From contig JAOAAA010000015.1 in NCBI GenBank assembly GCA_026419115.1, positions 1 through 43,751 of the forward strand: a DNA stretch of 43,751 bases. The letters are read 5' to 3'. The position numbers were made by a program, and so were the translations under genes. Source of the DNA: Gemmataceae bacterium (lineage in GTDB: Bacteria > Planctomycetota > Planctomycetia > Gemmatales > Gemmataceae). Shown piece after piece: positions 38,589 through 43,751 of the stretch. The number at the start of each line of letters is the position of its first letter. Within the stretch, counting starts at the first letter, position 1. The notes under the pieces were generated by a model. The model saw nothing but the letters and a program-made list of their open reading frames with translations. It ran no database searches and had not been told where the DNA came from.

Positions 38589-39747
38589 CGCTATTCAAGC
38601 GCACATATTCGGGAGTGAGATCACAGGTGTAGAAAGTGCATTTCCCTTCCCCCAAGGTGAAACGGAAATCTAACAGAATTTCCCGATTGTTCCGCAGATA
38701 ATCCGAGGCCGCTTGCACATCAAACGGTAAGGGGGTTCCCGCCCGATAGAGTTCGAGGTCCCCCATGAAGAGGGTCAAATCGGTCTCGGCAAAGTGAACG
38801 CCGGAGTAACCCGCAGCCGAGACAAATCGCCCCCAATTCGGATCGGCGCCGTAGATGGCACTTTTGACCAAAGCGCTTTCGGCCACGACTTTGGCGATTT
38901 GTCGAGCATCTTCATCGCTTTCGGTGCCGGAAACCAAGATGGTGACGAGATGTTCGGCCCCTTCGGCATCGGCCGCAATTTGTTTAGCCAGCGAGCCACA
39001 AACCTCTTGGACTTGTCGAGCAAACTCATCTAAACCGGCACCAGTGAGTACCTGACCTTGCCCATTGGCAAGCAGCAAAACGGTATCGTTGGTGCTGGTA
39101 TGCCCCTCGACACTGATACAGTTAAAGGTTTGCGCAACCGATTCGCGAAGGATTCTTTGCGCATCGGAAGGATTGATCGTGGCATCGGTGAGAATAAAGC
39201 CCAGCATGGTGGCCATATTCGGGCCAATCATGGCAGCCCCCTTCGCAAAGCCGACCATCTGACCGGTACTCAAAGTGGCTTCCGCTAATTTGATGCGTGT
39301 ATCGGTGGTGAGAATCGCCGAGGCGGCTCGTTCTAACGCAGCGGTATCGGCTCCTAAATCGGCAAAGGCCAGCGGAATTCCGGTCTCAAAAACGGGCATC
39401 GGTAACGGGCGACCAATGACCCCTGTGGAGCAAACCAACACCTGTTCGCTGGGGCAAGCCAAATGATGGGCCACCAACTCCGTCATTCGTTCTGCATCTT
39501 GAATTCCTTGCTCACCCGTACAGGCATTAGCATTTCCCGAACACACAATCACTGCCCGTGCCGTCGTTTGAGGAACCCGCTGCCGAGAAACCTGAACGGG
39601 GGCAGCACAAACCCGATTTTGAGTGAATACGCCCACTGCGGTTGCGGGCATATCGCTGACGATGAGGGCTAAATCGAGCCGGCCCGGTTCGTTGGCTCGT
39701 AAACCCGAATGGACGCCGGCAAATCGAAATCCTGTGGGTAGTTCCAT
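38575..39747 (-). CDS. argJ: Bifunctional ornithine acetyltransferase/N-acetylglutamate synthase ArgJ
   Basis: ArgJ transfers acetyl from N-acetylornithine to glutamate in the cyclic arginine pathway and may also use acetyl-CoA. The proenzyme cleaves itself; the site is in KGAAMIGPNMATMLGF, with the nucleophilic Thr after Ala-Met-Ala-like context (about residue 180). Other landmarks: VCSGNANACTGEQG, CSTGVIG, EGHTSTNDTVLLLANG, DPNWGRFVSAAGYSG and the C-terminal SDYTT. The open frame reaches 39774, but ATG 39747 (390 residues) starts MELPTGFRFAG and has AGGAGA 7 bp upstream. It stands downstream of larC on the same strand without other arg genes. Confidence 0.95.
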   Translation of the reverse strand: MELPTGFRFAGVHSGLRANEPGRLDLALIVSDMPATAVGVFTQNRVCAAPVQVSRQRVPQTTARAVIVCSGNANACTGEQGIQDAERMTELVAHHLACPSEQVLVCSTGVIGRPLPMPVFETGIPLAFADLGADTAALERAASAILTTDTRIKLAEATLSTGQMVGFAKGAAMIGPNMATMLGFILTDATINPSDAQRILRESVAQTFNCISVEGHTSTNDTVLLLANGQGQVLTGAGLDEFARQVQEVCGSLAKQIAADAEGAEHLVTILVSGTESDEDARQIAKVVAESALVKSAIYGADPNWGRFVSAAGYSGVHFAETDLTLFMGDLELYRAGTPLPFDVQAASDYLRNNREILLDFRFTLGEGKCTFYTCDLTPEYVRLNSDYTT

Positions 39748-39930
39748 TGTTCTCCTACAACCTGCGAATGGCAATGCGAATCAATTTCATCAAGGTACGA
39801 ATCTCGTTCTCAGAGAAAAGGGAAATTTTCTTAGTTCATTTGCTCACGGTTTCGCTTTTCGCTTCCCCCCCCCACACGGCCAAAATCAAACCACAGGGAA
39901 ACGGGAAATGGTACTGAGATTCTATGGAGT

Positions 39931-41100
39931 TCATTCCCCCCCCCGACGGGTGATTTCTTGAGTCATTGCTGCATAAACCTCACGCAAGGGGAGGTTCTTC
40001 TCTCGGGCGATTCGGGCACAATCTTCATACTCTGGCGTCAGAATTTGAAAATCACCCCGCCAACCTCGTTTGACCCGCACCTCACCCCATACGGTCGGCA
40101 AGGTGATGCTCTCGCGGGCTAAAACCGAGCGTTGGTAAGTGCATTTGCGAATCCCGAAGGTGCCCGTCTCTCGAAAAAGAATTTCTTCGCACTGCGGCAC
40201 CAAGGCCGGGCTACAGAGTACCGATAAGAGCACGCCGGGGCGATTTTTCTTCATCCCAATCGGAATGGTGAAGACATCGGCGGCCCCTGCTTGGAATAAT
40301 TTTTCTTGGGTATAGCCGAGTATCTCTGCAGGAACGTCATCCAGATTGGTTTCGAGTAAAACCATCGTATCAACGAGTATCGATTCGTTTGTTTCACCCA
40401 AAAAGACTCGGAGGATATTCGGTAACTCAATGGGGTTGCGTGTTCCTGCCCCACAACCGATGCGTTTTAATTGGAAAGCGGGTTGGTCCGTAAATTCCTG
40501 TACGATCGTGGCGAGGATGGCTGCTCCTGTGGGTGTGGTCAGTTCCCCGCTGACGGGGGCTTGAGCTAAGGGTACCCCCTCAAGAAGTTTGGCCGTCGCA
40601 GGGGCAGGGATTGGCATTCTCCCATGAGCGCATTGGACGGTTCCTTTTCCTGTGGGGACCGATCGTGAGGTGATGCGGTCCACCTTCAGAAGGTCCAAAG
40701 CGACTGCCACACCGGTAATATCCGCGATGGAATCGAGCGCCCCGACCTCATGAAAATGAACTTTCTCAAGGGGCATATTGTGGACAAAGGCCTCGGCCTC
40801 GGCGAGTTTCCGAAAGATGCGTTTGGCTAAATCCCGTTGAGGGGCGGTTAAAGCGGCCCGATCGAGAATTGCTTCCACATCGGCCAAGTATCGGTATTCG
40901 TCCTGCTCGGGGGCGATAATGTTCACTTTGTTGGCCGCGATCCCGTTGCGTTTGACCTTTTCAATCTCCAAAGTAATCGGCAACTCCATCGAGGCCAAGA
41001 CCTGTCGAATGATGTTGACATCAACCCCCAAATCGATCAGGGCCGCCAAGGTCATATCCCCGCTGATTCCGCTGAAGCAATCGAAGTGTAAAACACGCAT
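39931..41100 (-). CDS. larC: Nickel-pincer cofactor nickel insertase LarC
   Basis: LarC inserts nickel into the pincer nucleotide made by LarB and LarE, using CTP, to form the cofactor of lactate racemase-type enzymes. The 389-residue protein has the family start HFDCFSGISGDMTLAAL, then EKVHFHEVGALDSIADI, ELTTPTGAAIL, ETNLDDVPAEILGYTQE and GTFGIRKCTYQRSVL. It is a single uninterrupted reading frame, unlike Lactiplantibacillus larC, which needs a programmed frameshift. It ends in Arg-Arg-Gly-Gly-Glu encoded by a C9 tract. It starts 16 bp after tmk, so co-transcription is likely. Confidence 0.92.
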   Translation of the reverse strand: MRVLHFDCFSGISGDMTLAALIDLGVDVNIIRQVLASMELPITLEIEKVKRNGIAANKVNIIAPEQDEYRYLADVEAILDRAALTAPQRDLAKRIFRKLAEAEAFVHNMPLEKVHFHEVGALDSIADITGVAVALDLLKVDRITSRSVPTGKGTVQCAHGRMPIPAPATAKLLEGVPLAQAPVSGELTTPTGAAILATIVQEFTDQPAFQLKRIGCGAGTRNPIELPNILRVFLGETNESILVDTMVLLETNLDDVPAEILGYTQEKLFQAGAADVFTIPIGMKKNRPGVLLSVLCSPALVPQCEEILFRETGTFGIRKCTYQRSVLARESITLPTVWGEVRVKRGWRGDFQILTPEYEDCARIAREKNLPLREVYAAMTQEITRRGGE

Positions 41101-41116
41101 AACCTTGAATGACCCT

Positions 41117-41749
41117 TTAGGAAATGGGGAGACCCCAGTCTTGGAACTTCTCTAGCAAAGTCTGACGAATTTGAGATTGAACTTCCTCTAACGATCGGTT
41201 CGCATCGATAATGGCAAATCGATCCCGTTCACGTTCCGCTTCTCTCAAAAAGCCGTCTCGAACCTTTTGCCAATAATCTTTGCCCCGACTCTCCATCCGA
41301 TCGGGGTCTTTCCCCCGACGGGACCATCCCACTTCCACGGGCGCATCGAGAATTATTGTGAGGTCCGGTTGTAAGCCCCCCGCAGAGAAGTGAACCGCAG
41401 CCCGAAGTTCCTCCAAAGGCAATCCACTGGCATACCCTTGGTAAACGATGTTCGAGGTGGTGAATCGATCACACAGGACGATTTTCCCTGCTTGTAAGGC
41501 CGGTTCGATAATCTCGTTGACCAATTGAGCACGGCTGGCCATGAAAAGCAACGCTTCCGCACGAGGGGCTAAATGTTCTTTCGACTTCAAGAGAATCTCG
41601 CGGAGGGTTCCCCCGAACGCGGTGCCTCCGGGGTCGAAGCACAAAATGGACGACAATTTCAACGATTCGAGCCAAGGCGGTAGAAGTGAAATTTGGGTGG
41701 ATTTGCCAAGCCCATCAAGTCCGTCGATGCAGATGAATTTGGCCCACAT
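41117..41749 (-). CDS. tmk: Thymidylate kinase
   Basis: Phosphorylates dTMP to dTDP for DNA synthesis. The 210-residue protein has the P-loop IDGLDGLGKSTQ, the DR motif VLCDRFTTSNIVYQGYA, the substrate-site SAGGLQPDLTIILD and the lid RRGKDPDRMESRGKDYW. The usual REPGGT loop reads FDPGGTAFGGTLREIL here, with Arg-Glu replaced by Phe-Asp, an uncommon variant. The open frame reaches TTG 41755; ATG 41749 is preferred. It lies upstream of larC and 122 bp after the P-loop ATPase gene. Confidence 0.9.
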   Translation of the reverse strand: MWAKFICIDGLDGLGKSTQISLLPPWLESLKLSSILCFDPGGTAFGGTLREILLKSKEHLAPRAEALLFMASRAQLVNEIIEPALQAGKIVLCDRFTTSNIVYQGYASGLPLEELRAAVHFSAGGLQPDLTIILDAPVEVGWSRRGKDPDRMESRGKDYWQKVRDGFLREAERERDRFAIIDANRSLEEVQSQIRQTLLEKFQDWGLPIS

Positions 41750-41871
41750 AACCAACCCAAGGTTCAGAAATCGATAACACCCATTGAGATAGGAATTGGC
41801 CCAGAAAAAGGAAGTGGCTTTCCTTCTCGTTATTAGGGCGAATCTTTCTCAGGGAGAAGGGAAGGTGACCT

Positions 41872-43751
41872 TTAGTTTTGGATGGGCATGCAAACCTGTT
41901 CCAATAATTTTTCGCAGGTATCCTGAATCAGGTCGGCGAGATTGGGTAAAGGTTGCCCTTCCGGCAGAGCCTCTTTCACGGAGGCCAACCAGCGGGGGAA
42001 ACTGTACAGCAATGCCAATTCTTCTAAAGACATGGGTTCGAGCCGAGCATGATGGCCCTTCTTCTCGGCTTCTGCCCAAATGGTTTTGCTTTTGCCGGTC
42101 AGGGTCAAATCATCTTCAGGACGTAAGAGGATCAAATGATCGATGACACTGGGTTCGCTCCCCATGCTGGAAAGTTTGATTTCCAAATCCTTGGGTTTAC
42201 CGGCCCCTTTGGCTAAGAACAGACCCAGACCGACTTTCCAAGGGGGCGCATCCTTACAAGCCCAATGAGCAATGCTCATAACCCCATAAGTGGGATGCTC
42301 ACCAAAGGTATATTCAGCTACGGTATGTTGTAACCGCCAAGGGCCGACCTTGACCCCATGTTCATGACAGATTTGTAAGAAGGTCCCCAAGGCCGCTTGC
42401 AGTTCGCGGGTGGCGCCGGTTAAAGCACCATCGGGTTGTAATTTCCGCAGTGCCGAGCGATGTTCCTGCGCCCAAATTTCCATCATCTGTTGGGTCGAAA
42501 GCCCGCTACTGGATGTGGGGCCAGAGGACGGCACACAGGGCAGCTCGGTACCTACGGGCGGAACATCAGGGCTGGCCATCACCTCTACCGAAGCTGGTGA
42601 GGCAGCCTCGACCAAGCGATTCACCGGTTCGGTCTGGAGTTCGCTTGCAGATTCGGTTCCCGCTCGATGATCCAGATCGCTTGGGAGTTCGCTTGGGGAT
42701 GCCAGCTCCCTTCGATGATCCAGATCGCTTGGGGATGTCAATCCTATTCGATGATTTAGTTCGCTGTGGGATTCGGTTGGCCGTTCCGATTCGGTTGGCC
42801 GAGAGGGGGTCATCGCGGGGGGAATCGGTTCGATCGATTCCTGACCATACACCAAATGATCGAACAAATGCCGGCATTGCTGAAGCATATCCCGCAGGGT
42901 GGGTTCGGTCTGGGCGATCCGCCGAACTTGCTCCTCCGTGAAGGGATACAAGGGGTCGAGGTTGAACTCGCGCACATCGGGAGACAAACTACTCAAACGA
43001 GCTTCAATCACCCGTCGCACTAATTCGACCGAGGGAACTTCAAGACGCAGGGCCTTAATGGTGCCTTGGCCGGGCACATGGACCGGATTATTCAAACGAT
43101 CCTGAATATAACCATCCAACGAAGGGACAAAGCGATTCCACAAGCCCCGCTCGGCAAAGATCAAGAAGCATAGGCCATCGATTTGATGCATGACCTGCAC
43201 AATCCCCGCAAAAAAGGTTTCTGCGGTCTTGTGGGCATCATCACTGCGACGAGCGAGGAGCAAATCTTCGAGCTGATCGAAGGCCACCACGACGGGTATC
43301 TTCAAAGCTCGGAAAACTTCCATCAAGACTTTGAATAAGCCGAGAACCAAATCTTGGCGGCTGGGTCGAACTTGGAAGGGCATTTCCACGAAATCATGGG
43401 TCAAGAAATCGGCGAGTTTGGCCTCGTCTTTGAGCAAATACGCCCGCGAGAAACCTTTGTAAACTTCGCGTCGCATTAACCCTGCGGCATTGTGGGCCTC
43501 GGTTTTATCGACGTATTTTTCGATGAGGTTCAAGGCCTGATCGACCGGCAAACCCGAATTGGTCAGGGCCTGATGTAAAGGCATCAACCCTTTGCCCAAA
43601 GTGCCATGCCCGACAACTTGCTCGACCAGCCATTGAGTGCGTTCCTGAGCTTGGGTCAACCCTAGGCCTAACTTGCGACCAAAACGGGCAAGGCCACCGA
43701 CGGGGAACAGATCGAGTTTTTCCTCGGCGTTCAGGGACAACAGGGCATTGC
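41872..43751 (-). CDS. P-loop ATPase of unknown function, 5'-truncated by the window
   Basis: The 3' end is at 41872 and the frame runs off the window, with NALLSLNAEEKLDLF preceding the first in-window TTG, so the start and the Walker A motif lie outside. A Walker B-like strand IPVVVAFDQLEDLLL is visible at about 43270-43310, then FLIFAERGLWNRF, a winged-helix-like region, a Ser/Pro/Glu/His linker encoded by DNA repeats, and a C-terminal domain from about QQMMEIWAQEHRSAL. The layout resembles AAA+/STAND-type ATPases in DNA or phage-defence contexts, but no family is recognised. Confidence 0.65.
   Translation of the reverse strand, partial: NALLSLNAEEKLDLFPVGGLARFGRKLGLGLTQAQERTQWLVEQVVGHGTLGKGLMPLHQALTNSGLPVDQALNLIEKYVDKTEAHNAAGLMRREVYKGFSRAYLLKDEAKLADFLTHDFVEMPFQVRPSRQDLVLGLFKVLMEVFRALKIPVVVAFDQLEDLLLARRSDDAHKTAETFFAGIVQVMHQIDGLCFLIFAERGLWNRFVPSLDGYIQDRLNNPVHVPGQGTIKALRLEVPSVELVRRVIEARLSSLSPDVREFNLDPLYPFTEEQVRRIAQTEPTLRDMLQQCRHLFDHLVYGQESIEPIPPAMTPSRPTESERPTESHSELNHRIGLTSPSDLDHRRELASPSELPSDLDHRAGTESASELQTEPVNRLVEAASPASVEVMASPDVPPVGTELPCVPSSGPTSSSGLSTQQMMEIWAQEHRSALRKLQPDGALTGATRELQAALGTFLQICHEHGVKVGPWRLQHTVAEYTFGEHPTYGVMSIAHWACKDAPPWKVGLGLFLAKGAGKPKDLEIKLSSMGSEPSVIDHLILLRPEDDLTLTGKSKTIWAEAEKKGHHARLEPMSLEELALLYSFPRWLASVKEALPEGQPLPNLADLIQDTCEKLLEQVCMPIQN
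42664..42801 (-). repeat. 48-bp and 18-bp repeats encoding the ATPase linker
   Basis: TCGATGATCCAGATCGCTTG occurs at 42664 and 42712 (period 48), with a decayed third copy near 42748. ATTCGGTTGGCCG recurs with an 18-bp period at about 42771 and 42789. They encode the repeated SDLDHR and PTESERPTES segments of the linker. Confidence 0.75.

Overview
The window looks like chromosomal DNA of a planctomycete, most likely from the Gemmataceae side of the phylum. The family content supports this: a DUF1501 Tat-exported protein, a DUF1559 prepilin-like protein, a DUF1080 secreted protein, a PfaA-like polyketide synthase next to a PfaD-like enoyl reductase, and very large secreted/membrane proteins of no recognised family. 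Assignments rest on reading motifs in the translations; no database search was possible. I saw no rRNA, tRNA, CRISPR array, transposase or integrase.

Layout. 1-4.1 kb (+): mutL, then ettA. 4.2-9.3 kb (-): a lar-type (nickel-pincer lactate racemase family) gene, a HAD phosphatase, a polysaccharide deacetylase and a phosphoglucomutase/phosphomannomutase, a small carbohydrate group. 9.3-11.9 kb: a less dense stretch with a long hairpin-rich leader, a zinc-ribbon membrane protein, a small secreted protein and the remnant of a SEC-C zinc motif. 11.9-13.3 kb (+): DUF1501. 13.4-21.5 kb (-): pfaD-like then a 2151-codon pfaA-like PKS, translationally coupled by an ATGA overlap; the PKS reading frame is broken by a 12-base G/C tract in its dehydratase domain. 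21.9-24.6 kb (-): iscR-iscS-iscU-iscA with a good promoter ahead of iscR. 24.9-33.8 kb (+): two coupled giant genes (1081 and 1897 codons) that appear to be built from three copies of one module. 33.9-35.6 kb (-): DUF1559 and DUF1080. 35.8-38.4 kb (+): ROK glucokinase, a 95-residue unknown and a secreted dienelactone-hydrolase-type enzyme. 38.6-43.75 kb (-): argJ, larC, tmk and a 5'-truncated P-loop ATPase.

Three patterns cut across the genes. First, G or C homopolymers of 8-12 bases are far more common than chance, mostly inside genes as Pro or Gly codons; the longest interrupts the PKS. Second, short local direct repeats sit at many gene boundaries, and in five genes (ettA, lar-like, iscA, giant gene 2, argJ) the repeated segment is the 3' end of the gene, copied 37-88 bp downstream. 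Third, tandem microrepeats (12-48 bp) recur in leaders, linkers and signal-peptide regions. The most promising undescribed items are the three-module giant-protein operon, the gene-end echoes, and the tract-interrupted PKS/PfaD pair.
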